Notes under the pieces: model-generated
Database searches by the model: none
Seen by the model: only the letters and a program-made list of their open reading frames with translations
Told to the model about the DNA's origin: nothing
Assembly: GCA_014584465.1 (NCBI GenBank)
Contig: JACTMU010000012.1
Location: 31,333-95,332, forward strand
Reading direction: 5' to 3'
DNA: 64,000 nt
Source: Pseudomonadota bacterium
GTDB taxonomy: Bacteria > Bdellovibrionota > Bdellovibrionia > Bdellovibrionales > JACTMU01
Shown here: piece after piece, positions 36,120 through 46,294 of the stretch
Layout of the letters: every line of letters starts with the position of its first letter
Position numbering within the stretch: position 1 is the stretch's first letter
Made by a program: the position numbers and the translations under genes

Positions 36120-36428
36120 ACTCAACCCCTTTCCACTTACTATCCGGGTTCTTACTTTCACGTTCGCTTTTGGGGGCTTAATCGTCAAGTAAGTTTTTCT
36201 ATGGCCAAATGAAAGGCCCGAAATTGAAACCGTTGGGGCGCCCGCCACTACCTAGTGTCTGGAGCGAAAGAAGGTCTTGCGCCAGGTACTCTTAGGGGCT
36301 GTCCGGTAATTCGCTTTTTGATCGATTTTGATAAGTTTTTCTTATACCGAGGCGGGCCGACGAAGGGCTAGCCAGAGGCGCTAACTCGAAACCCCTACTT
36401 AGGTCGTTAAGGTCAAAGTTTGGCCTCG
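36120..36428. other. Intergenic region between lon and clpX
   Basis: 309 bases holding dispersed repeat copy 3 (36292-36384) and, at about 36260-36291, an inverted sequence (reverse complement GTACCTGGCGCAAGACCT) that resembles the outer arm of the 14327-14489 element. The lon promoter should lie here. No separate gene is supported. Confidence 0.55.
36292..36384 (+). repeat. Dispersed 93-bp repeat, copy 3
   Basis: Identical as read to 25564-25656. Similarity to the 14327-14489 element continues a few bases further (CTAACTCGA). It lies in the clpX-lon gap, 44 bases past the clpX stop, where it could affect read-through into lon. Confidence 0.9.
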
Positions 36429-37736
36429 CTAAGCGCTTTCAGCAGAGCTCCCTTTTTTCGCAACAGCGGCTGCCGCTTCCATTTCTGACTCTGTTCGATA
36501 GATGAGCTTTGGTTTCTCTTTTTTAGTGATGACCTCTTTGTCAATGATGCACTCTTTGATGTTGGGGCTGGAGGGGACCTCAAACATCAAGTCCAGCATA
36601 GAGGTTTCCATGACACCACGGAGTCCACGTGCCCCTGTCTTTCGTTTGAGCGACTCTTTTGCAATGGCGGTCAGAGCCTCCTCTGTGAAGGTGAGATCGA
36701 CATTTTCAAGAGCAAAAAGCTTCATGTACTGTTTTGTAAGCGCATTTTTTGGTTTCACCAATATGTCAATGAGAGCCTCTTCAGTGAGAGGATCGAGGAC
36801 CGCAACAACAGGAAGACGGCCTACGAACTCCGGAATGAGTCCGTAACGCACCAAATCGTCTGGTTCTACCTTCTTTAAAAGGTTTTCGTCTTCGCTCTGA
36901 CGTTCAGACTGGTTGCGAATGTTGGCAGCAATACCCATTGCTCGACTGGTCGTGCGATTTTCAATCACCTTGTCGAGGCCCACAAAGGCTCCACCGCAGA
37001 TGAAGAGAATGTTCGTCGTGTCAACCTGGATGAACTCCTGTTGAGGATGCTTTCGACCGCCCTTAGGTGGAAGATTGGCCACCGTTCCCTCGAGAATCTT
37101 CAGAAGCGCCTGTTGAACACCTTCGCCACTGACATCTCTTGTAATTGAGGGATTTTCTGATTTACGGGTGATCTTATCGATCTCATCTATGTAGATGACT
37201 CCGCGCTGGCATCGTTCAACGTCATAGTCTGCCGCTTGAAGTAGGTTAAGAACCACATTTTCAACATCCTCACCTACATATCCAGCCTCGGTCAGAGTTG
37301 TAGCATCTGCCATCGCAAAAGGGACATTCAGAATTTTTGCGATTGTTTGAGCAAGGAGTGTCTTTCCCGATCCGGTAGGTCCAATCAGCAAGATGTTGCT
37401 CTTTTGCAATTCAACATCATCTTTCTTTGCACCTTGCATCGAGTTAACTCGTTTGTAGTGGTTGTGGACCGCGACAGAAAGTGTCTTTTTGGCGTCCACC
37501 TGACTGATGACGTAATCATTTAGGTGAGACATAATGTCAATCGGACGCGGGACCCTAAAGACCGACTTCTCACTCTTTTCACGATCTTTCTCTTCAGAAA
37601 TGATATCGTTGCAAAGATCGATGCACTCGTCACAAATGTAGACGCTTGGACCCGCGATCAGTTTTTTCACCTCTTTTTGGCTCTTGCCGCAAAAGCTGCA
37701 CCTTAATCCACTCATTCCGTCTGATTTCTTATTCAT
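36429..37736 (-). CDS. clpX: ATP-dependent Clp protease, unfoldase subunit ClpX
   Basis: 435 residues. The N-terminal zinc-binding domain has Cys13, Cys16, Cys35 and Cys38 (CSFCGKS ... YICDEC). The AAA+ domain has Walker [13 protein letters not shown] near residue 120, Walker [11 protein letters not shown], and the pore loop region [34 protein letters not shown] and [11 protein letters not shown] are typical of ClpX. It unfolds tagged proteins and feeds them to ClpP. The ATG overlaps the clpP stop by 4 bases. Confidence 0.98.
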   Translation of the reverse strand: MNKKSDGMSGLRCSFCGKSQKEVKKLIAGPSVYICDECIDLCNDIISEEKDREKSEKSVFRVPRPIDIMSHLNDYVISQVDAKKTLSVAVHNHYKRVNSMQGAKKDDVELQKSNILLIGPTGSGKTLLAQTIAKILNVPFAMADATTLTEAGYVGEDVENVVLNLLQAADYDVERCQRGVIYIDEIDKITRKSENPSITRDVSGEGVQQALLKILEGTVANLPPKGGRKHPQQEFIQVDTTNILFICGGAFVGLDKVIENRTTSRAMGIAANIRNQSERQSEDENLLKKVEPDDLVRYGLIPEFVGRLPVVAVLDPLTEEALIDILVKPKNALTKQYMKLFALENVDLTFTEEALTAIAKESLKRKTGARGLRGVMETSMLDLMFEVPSSPNIKECIIDKEVITKKEKPKLIYRTESEMEAAAAVAKKGSSAESA

Positions 37737-38347
37737 TCGGCCTTCTCCCCTCGAGAACTCTTGCGTACTGTTACAATCTGATCCACCAGTCCAAAGTCCA
37801 CAGCAGCTTCTGCAGTCATAAAATTATCACGATCCATAGCGGACGTAAGAAAGTCAAAACCTTTAGAGGTGTGTTTTGCATAAATCTCCGTCAGCTTCCT
37901 TTTAGTGGCAACCATTTCACGAGCATGAATCTCAATGTCACTGGCCTGTCCACTCAATCCGCCTTGAATCAGGGGTTGATGAATCATGACCTTTGCATGA
38001 GGCATAATGTTGCGTTTCCCAGCAGCTCCCCCACACAACAAGAGTGACCCCATACTTGCCGCCATTCCTATGCAATAGGTAACGACATCGCATTTCACAA
38101 ACTGCATAAAGTCATAGATCCCAAGTCCTGCTGAGACGCTTCCCCCAGGGGAGTTAATATAGAGATGAATGTCCTGATCAGGATTATCTGCTTCTAAAAA
38201 GAGCATTTGTGCAATGACGGAGTTGGCAACATCATCTCCAATTGCTGAACCCAGAAATATGATGCGATCTTTGAGTAGACGGGAGTAGATGTCGTAGCTT
38301 CTCTCCCCTCGATTGGTCTGTTCTATTACATACGGAATCAACGGCAC
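37733..38347 (-). CDS. clpP: ATP-dependent Clp protease, proteolytic subunit ClpP
   Basis: 204 residues from a GTG with GGAGG 6 bases upstream. Catalytic Ser98 (GMAASMGS) and His123 ([11 protein letters not shown]) are present with the family's usual spacing, and [18 protein letters not shown] forms the handle/oxyanion region. It assembles as a tetradecamer with ClpX. The gene usually found before clpP (trigger factor) is absent; pepA is divergent instead. Confidence 0.98.
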   Translation of the reverse strand: MPLIPYVIEQTNRGERSYDIYSRLLKDRIIFLGSAIGDDVANSVIAQMLFLEADNPDQDIHLYINSPGGSVSAGLGIYDFMQFVKCDVVTYCIGMAASMGSLLLCGGAAGKRNIMPHAKVMIHQPLIQGGLSGQASDIEIHAREMVATKRKLTEIYAKHTSKGFDFLTSAMDRDNFMTAEAAVDFGLVDQIVTVRKSSRGEKAE

Positions 38348-38399
38348 GGTCTTCCTCCCCTTTCTTATGCTTTTTCAATATGGTCACTTTTCTCCACTA

Positions 38400-38413
38400 G
38401 ACAAGCTCTTGTC
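38400..38413. promoter_or_regulatory. Near-palindrome in the clpP-pepA divergent region
   Basis: GACAAGCTCTTGTC (12 of 14 positions symmetric) lies 53 bases before the clpP start in the 227-base divergent gap. It could be an operator. It is not a CIRCE element, and chance is possible. Confidence 0.2.
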
Positions 38414-38574
38414 GGTCAAACTTGGAAAGCTCTAAACAAGAAATTTCCTTGTGGTGCGAAAACAGTGCAGTGCAACGAGATTGTTAGCGCCAATTTCGAA
38501 GGCTCACTACCTAAGTCTTGATCATAAGTGGGACACTGAGGTAAACTCATTCTCTTTCAAAGGAGCAAAACAAC

Positions 38575-40137
38575 ATGACGCTTCATACCCAGGATCCTAT
38601 CAAATTATCCCTCATGCATAAAGAAGAAACGCTCCCAGGAGTGGTTCAGATTCTTTTTGTTGCATATGAAGAGACCAAAAAGAGCTCGAGTCGTTCGAAG
38701 AAGAAAATGACAAGCAACAAGAGGGTCCTAGTCTCTGGCTGTTCGTCCGAGTTGAGTCGATTTGTTCAATCAGAAAGTGAGGGGGAACAGATTGAGGGGC
38801 AATCTAAGGAGGTTCAGTTCTATCGAAATCATAATGGTGTTGGCCATCTGATGATTTTAGGGCTTGGAGATGTTAGCAACATAGATTGTGAGGTGTTGCG
38901 GAGGTCGATTGGGCACGGGATCAAACTTCTTGGCTTGCAGAAGATTGAGCGCGCGGCCGTTCTCTTTGATTCTCTGGCCCCCTATTTCAAGCAAAAGGAT
39001 GAGGCCATGATGGCGCTGTGTGAAAGCATTGCGCTTGCCTCCTACAACTTTGATGCGCTGAAGTCTTCGAAGAGCTCTCAGAAACGGAAAAAACTGAGCC
39101 ACGTTACGGTTGTGGCAACGAAGTCACAGGATAAGAAGATCAAGGAAGCATTTGAACAGGGCAAGATCTTAGGTGAGGCTGCCAACATCACACGTTTTCT
39201 TGGGGATTCTCCGGGCAACAAGATGACCCCTACGATTTTGGGAGAGATGGCTCAGAAGATTTCTAAGGGGACTCCGCTTAAGGTTTCTTTGTGGGATCGG
39301 GCCAGGATTCAGAAGGAGAAGATGGGAGCCTTTTTAGGGGTTGCCCAAGGAAGTGATCAGCCGCCGCGCATGATTGTACTTGAATATAAGGGAACGGCTG
39401 CATCAAAGAAACCGATCTGTTTTGTAGGCAAGGGACTTACATTTGACTCTGGAGGGATCAGTCTAAAACCCTCAACCTCCATGGAGGAGATGAAGTACGA
39501 CATGTGTGGTGGGGGTGCAGTGATTGGGGCGATGTGGGCCATTGCAAAGATGAGGCTCAAGGTGAATGCCATCGCCTTTGTTCCTGCGACGGAAAATATG
39601 CCAGGGCCTCGCGCAACCAAACCAGGCGACGTCTTTGTAGCTCGTAACGGAAAATGTGTAGAAGTTAACAACACCGACGCAGAGGGGAGGCTCATCTTGG
39701 CGGATGCTTTGACCTACGCCTCTGAGCAAAAACCTGCGATGATTGTGGATGCAGCCACATTGACGGGGGCGATGTCCATTGCTTTAGGAAATATCTACAC
39801 GGGCTACTTCACGCGGGATGAAAAATTGAATGGGAAGATTGAGAAGGCGGCAAACAGATCTGGGGAGAAGATTTGGCGTATGCCCCTATCGGACGAGCAT
39901 GTCGAAGACATAAAGGGTACCTTTGGTGATCTTTCCAATATGTCCAGTCAGAGGGGAGCTGGCAGTTCCACTGCGGCTGCCTTCCTCGAGCAGTTTGTAG
40001 GAAAAGAGGTCCCGTGGGCTCACTTCGACATTGCAGGAACAGCCTGGAACGTTTCGAATCGAGTTCCTTACTGTTCCAAGGGGGCATCAGGGGTGATGGT
40101 GCGAACGTTCGTCGAACTGGCTAGGGACTTGGGTTAA
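38575..40137 (+). CDS. pepA: Leucyl aminopeptidase (M17)
   Basis: 520 residues with AAAGGAG 9 bases before the ATG. The C-terminal catalytic domain shows the M17 signature NTDAEGRLILADAL and metal/active-site VGKGLTFDSGGISLKPS, EEMKYDMCGGG, and VDAATLTGAMSIALG. The N-terminal regulatory domain is diverged, as is usual. It removes N-terminal residues from peptides released by cytosolic proteases, which suits its place beside clpP. The last 51 bases overlap the convergent gene. Confidence 0.96.
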   Translation: MTLHTQDPIKLSLMHKEETLPGVVQILFVAYEETKKSSSRSKKKMTSNKRVLVSGCSSELSRFVQSESEGEQIEGQSKEVQFYRNHNGVGHLMILGLGDVSNIDCEVLRRSIGHGIKLLGLQKIERAAVLFDSLAPYFKQKDEAMMALCESIALASYNFDALKSSKSSQKRKKLSHVTVVATKSQDKKIKEAFEQGKILGEAANITRFLGDSPGNKMTPTILGEMAQKISKGTPLKVSLWDRARIQKEKMGAFLGVAQGSDQPPRMIVLEYKGTAASKKPICFVGKGLTFDSGGISLKPSTSMEEMKYDMCGGGAVIGAMWAIAKMRLKVNAIAFVPATENMPGPRATKPGDVFVARNGKCVEVNNTDAEGRLILADALTYASEQKPAMIVDAATLTGAMSIALGNIYTGYFTRDEKLNGKIEKAANRSGEKIWRMPLSDEHVEDIKGTFGDLSNMSSQRGAGSSTAAAFLEQFVGKEVPWAHFDIAGTAWNVSNRVPYCSKGASGVMVRTFVELARDLG

Positions 40138-41958
40138 CTCTTTCAGGAGAGTGAGCGCCAATTCGGAGTGTTTTTGAGAGAGCAGTACAAGCTCCTCAAT
40201 CCTCTCAAAGAGATGTCTGTGCCTCTCATGCGTGTGGGTCAGGGTTGATTCAGAATCGGGAAGCACCATGATGTCAGGGTGTTCTGTTTTGAGTTCATTT
40301 CCACTCAGATAGAGGTCTTCAGAGAGTTTTTCGCCTGGGCGAATTCCTGTATAGATGATTTCAATGTTGGGTTGTCCCATCAGGGCGATCAGGCTCTTGG
40401 CAATCTCCACGATCTTGATCGGCTCTCCCATTCTAAGGATGCTGATGTCACCCGGCTGAGAGAGTGTTGCTGCGCAAAGGACCAAGGAAACGGCCTCTGG
40501 TATCAACATGAAATATCGAGACATATCCTTATGGGTAATCGTGACCGGTCCGCCGTCACGAATCTGCTGTTGCAACAGGGGGATGAGGCTTCCACTGCTT
40601 CCCAATACGTTTCCAAATCTCACTGAGCAGTAGTTGGTCCCGAGAGTCTTTCCAACAGCCGCAACCATAAGTTCGCAGCATCGCTTTGTGGCGCCCATAA
40701 CTCCCCCAGGTCTTACAGCCTTATCGGTAGAGATGAGAACGAATGTTGGAACACGGAAATCTTGGCTCACCTCAAGGAGATTTTTGGTCCCGAGAACGTT
40801 GTTCAAGATGGACGAATAGGGATTTGATTCAACCAGATGAACATGTTTGTAAGCTGCTGCATGAAGTACGACTTCAGGTTGATGGCGTCGAAATTCGTAA
40901 GCCAAAGAAGCCTTGTCTTTAATGTCCACAAGGAGTGGGAGAACCCTTCCCTCGTAGTTGTTTGAGAGTCTCAGTTCATGGTCAATCTGATAGAGGTTAA
41001 ACTCATTTTGATCTAAAAGTAGAATTTTTCGCGCACCAAAGGCCACAACTTGTCGCGACAGTTCTGCGCCAATGGATCCTCCTGCGCCGACGACCAATAC
41101 AGATTTGCCATGGATCATCTTTGAGATTGAATCGAGATTGACGGACCGACTGGGTCGATTGAGGAGGTCTTGCAAGTCGACATCACGATAAATAGAGATT
41201 GCCCCATCCTTGGCACGATCGGTTCGAAGTTGGGAGGTCAGCTTCGGACGGATGTCAAATTTACGGCAAGTCTCTACGATCTGGCGCATGATCTCCCCTC
41301 CCACATGGGGAATGGCAATGATGACCTGCTGAATCGCTTCACGAGCAAGAAGTGCTTCCAAATCATGTCGTGTGCCTAGAACTTTGATGCCCGCCACGAC
41401 CGAGTTGATCTTATCTGGGTCATCGTCAATAAAGCCCACTAGATGGATGCTTAGATCTCCATCGGAGCGAAAGCGTCCAGCGAGGGTGCGACCATTGTTC
41501 CCGGCCCCATAGATGAGAGTCCGAGTTCCGTGGGCGCGTTGATGTTTTCTTATGCCTGTCTTACGTTCGCAGTGGAGTCGCCAAGCAAGGCGAAGACCCA
41601 TAAGAAGGAGCATCACGACGATCGAATCAATAAAGAAGAGGGACCTCGGCAGTCTTCCAAACTGTGGGATGAGGTAGCTTGTGGCAATCACAAAGCTTGA
41701 TGAGAGAAGTACGGCTTTAAAAAGGCTAAATGCATCAGGAAGGGAGATGTATCGCCAAACCACCTTGTAAATCCCAAAAAAAGCCAAAGTGATCATTCGC
41801 AGAGCGACAAATAGGATCAAATACTTATGGAGAACAGGAAGAAACTTGACGAATTCAGCAAATCCGACCCTTAAAAAGAGACTGAGGTGCATTGAAATGA
41901 CAATCACCACAAGATCCGGAACAAGTCTCCGGTAAGGAAGGTCCAGTAAGCGTTTCAT
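40087..41958 (-). CDS. Membrane nucleoside-diphosphate-sugar 4,6-dehydratase (WbpM/PglF/CapD-like)
   Basis: 623 residues from the ATG at 41958 (AGGG upstream); a TTG at 41997 is also possible. Four N-terminal membrane helices are followed by a first Rossmann-like domain (LIYGAGNNGRTLAGRF) and a second catalytic SDR domain (VLVVGAGGSIGAELSRQVV, LHAAAYKHVHLVE). Catalytic residues fit the family: LISTDKAVRPGGVMGATKR, with Met in place of the usual Tyr. It converts UDP-GlcNAc or a related sugar to a 4-keto-6-deoxy form for surface glycan synthesis. No other glycan genes lie here. The 3' end overlaps pepA by 51 bases. Confidence 0.87.
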   Translation of the reverse strand: MKRLLDLPYRRLVPDLVVIVISMHLSLFLRVGFAEFVKFLPVLHKYLILFVALRMITLAFFGIYKVVWRYISLPDAFSLFKAVLLSSSFVIATSYLIPQFGRLPRSLFFIDSIVVMLLLMGLRLAWRLHCERKTGIRKHQRAHGTRTLIYGAGNNGRTLAGRFRSDGDLSIHLVGFIDDDPDKINSVVAGIKVLGTRHDLEALLAREAIQQVIIAIPHVGGEIMRQIVETCRKFDIRPKLTSQLRTDRAKDGAISIYRDVDLQDLLNRPSRSVNLDSISKMIHGKSVLVVGAGGSIGAELSRQVVAFGARKILLLDQNEFNLYQIDHELRLSNNYEGRVLPLLVDIKDKASLAYEFRRHQPEVVLHAAAYKHVHLVESNPYSSILNNVLGTKNLLEVSQDFRVPTFVLISTDKAVRPGGVMGATKRCCELMVAAVGKTLGTNYCSVRFGNVLGSSGSLIPLLQQQIRDGGPVTITHKDMSRYFMLIPEAVSLVLCAATLSQPGDISILRMGEPIKIVEIAKSLIALMGQPNIEIIYTGIRPGEKLSEDLYLSGNELKTEHPDIMVLPDSESTLTHTHERHRHLFERIEELVLLSQKHSELALTLLKELTQVPSQFDERSHHHP

Positions 41959-42048
41959 ATGGCCCTGAAGAATGGTCGAAATAGGGATAAAACGCAATGA
42001 TTTTAGCCCGTTTCTAACTTCAGTTCCTGGGTGAAATCGACACGAGCT

Positions 42049-43467
42049 CTATTTTTTGATCTCTTCTTTGGAAGAGGAGGATGAAAGAGCCTGAGCGCTC
42101 TGGTCCCTATTGTTGTAGTCCTCCATCATCTTCCAAGCCCTCAGGTAGTTGTAGGCTTGGAGAATCTGAAAATCCTTTTTAAGAAGCTCCTTTGCAGCGG
42201 AGAGCTTTTCCGTGTCTGAGGATGACACCCACCAGAACGTGGAGGTCTCCTCCTTTTTTTGGGGCTTTGTGGCCTTCTTCTCTGTGTCACTGAGTAAGTG
42301 GCCAGCGATGTCTTTTTCGCGTTGTGTAGAAGCCTTTATGATGGCCTTCTCATAGGCAACTGGGTCAATATTGTCCAAAGCTATGTCTGGAACGATCCCC
42401 TCTGCCTGGATCGATCGGCCACTGGGTGTGTAGTAGAGTGCCACGGTGAGTTTTAGGCCAGAACCATCATTGAGTCGGACCACAGATTGAACGGAGCCTT
42501 TGCCAAAACTTCGAGATCCCATGATAAGGGCTCGCTTATTGTCCTGCAGTGCCCCTGCCAAAATTTCACTGGCGCTTGCGGAGTATTCATTCATTAAGAT
42601 TACGATTGGGAAGTTGTTTCTTGTTCCACCAGCCTTGGCATAGAGAATCTCTTTCTCCTTCTGATTTCGTCCAATCGTCGTTACAATGACTCCTTTGTCG
42701 AGAAAAAGGTCACTGATTTTCACCGCCTGATTGAGAAGTCCACCTGGATTCCCGCGCAGGTCGATGATGAGGCCTCGAATATCTTTTGACTTCTTTTCAA
42801 AGGAATCGAGTTGTTTCACCAAATCATCATGGGTGTTTTCAATAAAACTGGTAATGCGGGCATAGCCATAACCATCTGAAAGATCAGTGAACTTCACCGA
42901 CCGAATCTTTACGATGCCTCGTTTAACCTCAATGTCTTGTGGTTTATCAAATCCTTCACGAAAGATCGTAAGTCTTACAATGTCGCCCTCTTTTCCTCGC
43001 ATCTCCTTAGCAGCCTCAACCAAGCTCATGCCTTTGGTGCTATTTCCATTAATGCCAACAACCTTATCACCAGACTTAATGCCAGCCTGCCAGGCAGGAG
43101 TATCTTCAATGGGTGAGATCACAGTCAACACACCGTTTTGAACCGTAATTTCTATTCCCAGGCCACCAAATTCTCCACTTGTTTCAGATTCAAACTCCTT
43201 AAAGATCTCGGGAGGAAGAAAGTTGGTGTGGGGATCAAGCTCCTTGAGCATTCCCTTTATGCCCCCATAGATCAACTTTTCAGTATCTACCTCTTCGACG
43301 TAGTATTGTTGAACCAAATTCAAAACCTTTGTGAACAGTTGGAGGGCAGAATAGCGTTCCTTGGCGGCGGCCCACAAACTTTCTCGATTCAAAAAGGTGA
43401 TCAAAAAAACCACTCCAGCAAGAGCAATGCCAGCGAGTGTGACTGTGGATTTTCGTGGTCGAATCAT
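42049..43467 (-). CDS. ctpA: Carboxy-terminal processing peptidase (S41)
   Basis: 472 residues. An N-terminal membrane anchor (TLAGIALAGVVFLITFL), a lead-in helix domain with QQYYVEEVD and LDPHTNFLPP, a PDZ domain (GGLGIEITVQNGVL to GDKVVGINGNSTKGMS) and an S41 protease domain with catalytic Ser in MNEYSASASEIL and Lys in SFGKGSVQ. It cleaves periplasmic or secreted proteins from the C-terminus. The ATG overlaps the envC-like stop (TAATG), so it is coupled to the ftsEX-envC group. The C-terminal Ser/Glu/Lys tail is not conserved. Confidence 0.95.
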   Translation of the reverse strand: MIRPRKSTVTLAGIALAGVVFLITFLNRESLWAAAKERYSALQLFTKVLNLVQQYYVEEVDTEKLIYGGIKGMLKELDPHTNFLPPEIFKEFESETSGEFGGLGIEITVQNGVLTVISPIEDTPAWQAGIKSGDKVVGINGNSTKGMSLVEAAKEMRGKEGDIVRLTIFREGFDKPQDIEVKRGIVKIRSVKFTDLSDGYGYARITSFIENTHDDLVKQLDSFEKKSKDIRGLIIDLRGNPGGLLNQAVKISDLFLDKGVIVTTIGRNQKEKEILYAKAGGTRNNFPIVILMNEYSASASEILAGALQDNKRALIMGSRSFGKGSVQSVVRLNDGSGLKLTVALYYTPSGRSIQAEGIVPDIALDNIDPVAYEKAIIKASTQREKDIAGHLLSDTEKKATKPQKKEETSTFWWVSSSDTEKLSAAKELLKKDFQILQAYNYLRAWKMMEDYNNRDQSAQALSSSSSKEEIKK

Positions 43468-44675
43468 TACAAACCTCGTGTCGAAGAGATGTCAGATTGA
43501 GTTACAGAGAGAGGGTCTTGGGTAAGCCAAGTCGTAGGGTCTTCGGGTTCCGAGAAGTGTCGAATCTCAAAATAGAGTCCAGGTGGCCGATACTTTGAGC
43601 TTCCAACTGAACCAAGGTTCTGCCCCGCCTTAACCATTTCTCCCCGCTTCAACTCAGAAACAACATCATTTGAGTAGACAGTATAATAGTTATCCCCATG
43701 ACTTACAATCAAAGAGTATCCATATCCGGGAAGTGAGCCATAAAATACGACCCGACCATCGAAGACAGATTGAACCATAGTCCCAATGGGGGCTTGATAG
43801 TAGTGGCCCTTATGACTCAAGGTGTACTTGAATTTAGGGTGCACAAGAACACCATAGCCTTCCGTCACCGAAGCCTCAATGGGCCATGGAAGGCGGTGTC
43901 TCTGTTCATAGAATGTGAGATCTAGCATTCGTTGAATCAGATAATCAATCCTTTCTGAACCAGCCGTCTTGGCGGTGCTCTTCAGTTGGCGAATTTGAGA
44001 AAGATAGGTTTTTCTCTTGCTCTTCAGGTCCCTGAGCAGTTCATTTTTCTTCAGATATTGATCTTCAAGTTTCTTCTCCTCAGCAAGAACAGAAGATTCC
44101 AAGCCAGCAAGTTTGGAAATCTCTTGTTCAAGACGTTTTCTTTGGGTCGATATGACACTAATATTTTCTTGATAGTTTTTGAGGAGGGCGTAGTCAAACT
44201 CGGTTAGACTTTTGAGAAATTTTAGATTTTTCTCTAGTTCATATATTGAATGGTTGGAGAAAAGCAGTTCTAGAGGAAGAGTCTTCCCGATCGTATGGAT
44301 GGTGCGAAGGCGCCTAAGAATTCTCTCCTTTTGAGCGCCTGATTTTTGTTCCAATTGAGAAATGACCTGTTCTAGATTCTTTGCGTTGGACCGAGCAGCA
44401 AGAAGATCATCCATCAGATGCCCTTTCTGTTGAATGATTTTTTTCTTCTGCTTGGTCATTTGATACAGAACGCCCAGCAAAGTTCGATGTTCTAGATCTG
44501 CTCTATGGATCTTTGATTTTGCCTTTGAAAGATCCATGACCAAGTTGTTAAGATCACTTTGTGATTTTGAACCAGGTCCCTCTACTGTCGATGCAACTGC
44601 ACCTAATGCAAACAGAGCCAGACACACATTGAGAGCCAATCTCCTTTTGATAGAAAAATTCAAGAGAGATCTCAT
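43467..44675 (-). CDS. envC: EnvC-like amidase activator with degenerate LytM domain
   Basis: 402 residues from the ATG at 44675, overlapping the ftsX TGA; an upstream in-frame extension lies inside ftsX. After a signal-like segment (LALNVCLALFALGAVAS), residues about 35-260 are coiled coil. The C-terminal M23/LytM domain lacks metal ligands: the HxxxD position reads LSHKGHYYQAP, the Y-x-H position reads TVYSND, and the H-x-H position reads PGLYFEIR. Loss of zinc ligands is typical of EnvC, which activates cell-wall amidases under FtsEX control. Gene order ftsE-ftsX-envC-ctpA supports this. Confidence 0.88.
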   Translation of the reverse strand: MRSLLNFSIKRRLALNVCLALFALGAVASTVEGPGSKSQSDLNNLVMDLSKAKSKIHRADLEHRTLLGVLYQMTKQKKKIIQQKGHLMDDLLAARSNAKNLEQVISQLEQKSGAQKERILRRLRTIHTIGKTLPLELLFSNHSIYELEKNLKFLKSLTEFDYALLKNYQENISVISTQRKRLEQEISKLAGLESSVLAEEKKLEDQYLKKNELLRDLKSKRKTYLSQIRQLKSTAKTAGSERIDYLIQRMLDLTFYEQRHRLPWPIEASVTEGYGVLVHPKFKYTLSHKGHYYQAPIGTMVQSVFDGRVVFYGSLPGYGYSLIVSHGDNYYTVYSNDVVSELKRGEMVKAGQNLGSVGSSKYRPPGLYFEIRHFSEPEDPTTWLTQDPLSVTQSDISSTRGL

Positions 44676-45604
44676 CAATAGCCCTGTTGTTGAGAAGCTG
44701 CAGCCCAACCCGTATTGATTCTCCAGACGCAAAGAAGTGAACCAAATGCACCCAACAAAACACCTGAGATGATTATGGTGAAAGCCGACTGTGGCGAAAG
44801 ATAGATGGTCTTGGCACTTAAGGCCCAAAAAGTCAGTTGATCTTGAGCAAGCTCTTGAAACCATCGAAAAACACCATAACCTAAGCCAAGTGCAATCAGA
44901 GAAGAGATGAGCCCCGTCAGTGCGCCCTCGAAAACAAAGGGAAAGCGTATCATTCCATTCGTAGCTCCAACCAGCTCAAGAATTTCAATCTCCTCTCGTC
45001 GGTGATGAACAGAGGATTGAATTGAAAAACCAACAACAAATAAACCTGCTGCAAAAAGAAGAAGAGTCATAAAGAGTCCAGAAGATGAAATGAATGAGAG
45101 AAACACTCTATAATTTTTAATCCAGTCTCCTCCGTAGGAGACGTCTGAGGCTCCTTCAATCTGCATCAACTCCTTAGAGATCGACCCCAAAAGTTCTCGA
45201 TCAATGGGGATGTTTGCCAGACTTGCAACCTGAAGATCGAAACTTGCCGGAAACGGATTTTTAAAGTGCGGATCATTGGCAAGATCTGGAAGATAGTTTT
45301 TCATCTGCTCACCAAATTGAATAGATGCATCTTCCTTTGAAAAAAACTTGATCTCCGAAAAATTCATGCTTTGAAGGCGACTTCGAACCAAAGTGATCGT
45401 TTCTTCACTGACATCTTCTTTAAGATAAAGAACAATGTGATCACTTTGGCCTAGGCTGCTGGCGAGATTCTTGAAGTTGGTACGAATCGAGAGAAAAAGT
45501 GTTTGGATGAGAAAGACAAAAGAAAGAATGGAGAGAGTTGCGACATACATCGCCTTATGTCTTCCAGCGGAACGAAAATAGCTTTTAATAGATATGTAAT
45601 TCAT
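44675..45604 (-). CDS. ftsX: Cell division ABC permease FtsX
   Basis: 309 residues: a cytoplasmic N-terminus, TM1 (VATLSILSFVFLIQTLFL), a periplasmic domain of about 125 residues (DHIVLYLKEDVSEETI), and three C-terminal TM helices with the FtsX-type RREEIEILELVGATNGMIRFPFVFEGAL. It works with FtsE to transmit ATP-driven conformational change to a periplasmic EnvC. It starts 7 bases after ftsE. Confidence 0.95.
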   Translation of the reverse strand: MNYISIKSYFRSAGRHKAMYVATLSILSFVFLIQTLFLSIRTNFKNLASSLGQSDHIVLYLKEDVSEETITLVRSRLQSMNFSEIKFFSKEDASIQFGEQMKNYLPDLANDPHFKNPFPASFDLQVASLANIPIDRELLGSISKELMQIEGASDVSYGGDWIKNYRVFLSFISSSGLFMTLLLFAAGLFVVGFSIQSSVHHRREEIEILELVGATNGMIRFPFVFEGALTGLISSLIALGLGYGVFRWFQELAQDQLTFWALSAKTIYLSPQSAFTIIISGVLLGAFGSLLCVWRINTGWAAASQQQGY

Positions 45605-45611
45605 AAATATG

Positions 45612-46277
45612 TTATGTCAAATCAGTCAGTTTGCCGCACTTTAGATGCAGCGTTCGTCTTTTCTTAAATTTTTCAACAAGATGCAAATCGTGAGTTGCGA
45701 CAAATACAGTGGTCCCTTGAGCGTTCACATTGTCAAGAACCTTCATGATCTCTTCGGCCAATTCATTGTCAAGATTCCCTGTAGGCTCATCCGCTATGAG
45801 GAGGCCAGGCTGATGTATCAGTGCTCGAGCAATGGCAACCCTCTGTTGCTCTCCTCCTGAAAGTTGATCTGGATACTGATCGTGTTTAAACCAAAGGGCC
45901 ACATCATCAAGAACTTTTTCGACACGCTGTTTGATATAGTCGGCCGAAGCGTTTCGAATCAGAAGGGGAAGGGCTACGTTTTCATAAGCGGTTCGGTCTT
46001 TCAAGAGGCGGAAATCTTGGAATACGACTCCTATCTTTCTTCGAAATTGCGCGATGTCGGATCTCTTGATGTGATCCAATCGGTGGTCGGCAACATTGAT
46101 TTGCCCGGAACTTGGTTTGTCATACGCTGAGAGAAGACGAAAGAGAGTGGTCTTTCCAGCTCCGCTGGGGCCGGTGATAAAGACGAATTCTCCTTTATCA
46201 ATGTGAAGATCTACGTTTGAAAGTGCGTGGACGGGCCCAGGATAGGTTTTGTAAACATGAGAAAATGAGATCATCAT
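45612..46277 (-). CDS. ftsE: Cell division ABC ATPase FtsE
   Basis: 221 residues. Walker A GPSGAGKTTLFRL, Q-loop VVFQDFRLLKDRTAYENVALPL (characteristic of FtsE), signature LSGGEQQRVAIARAL, and Walker B LLIADEPTGNLD. With FtsX it regulates septal peptidoglycan hydrolysis. It opens 17 bases after an unknown gene. Confidence 0.96.
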   Translation of the reverse strand: MMISFSHVYKTYPGPVHALSNVDLHIDKGEFVFITGPSGAGKTTLFRLLSAYDKPSSGQINVADHRLDHIKRSDIAQFRRKIGVVFQDFRLLKDRTAYENVALPLLIRNASADYIKQRVEKVLDDVALWFKHDQYPDQLSGGEQQRVAIARALIHQPGLLIADEPTGNLDNELAEEIMKVLDNVNAQGTTVFVATHDLHLVEKFKKRRTLHLKCGKLTDLT

Positions 46278-46294
46278 AGAATCTATGATAATGG

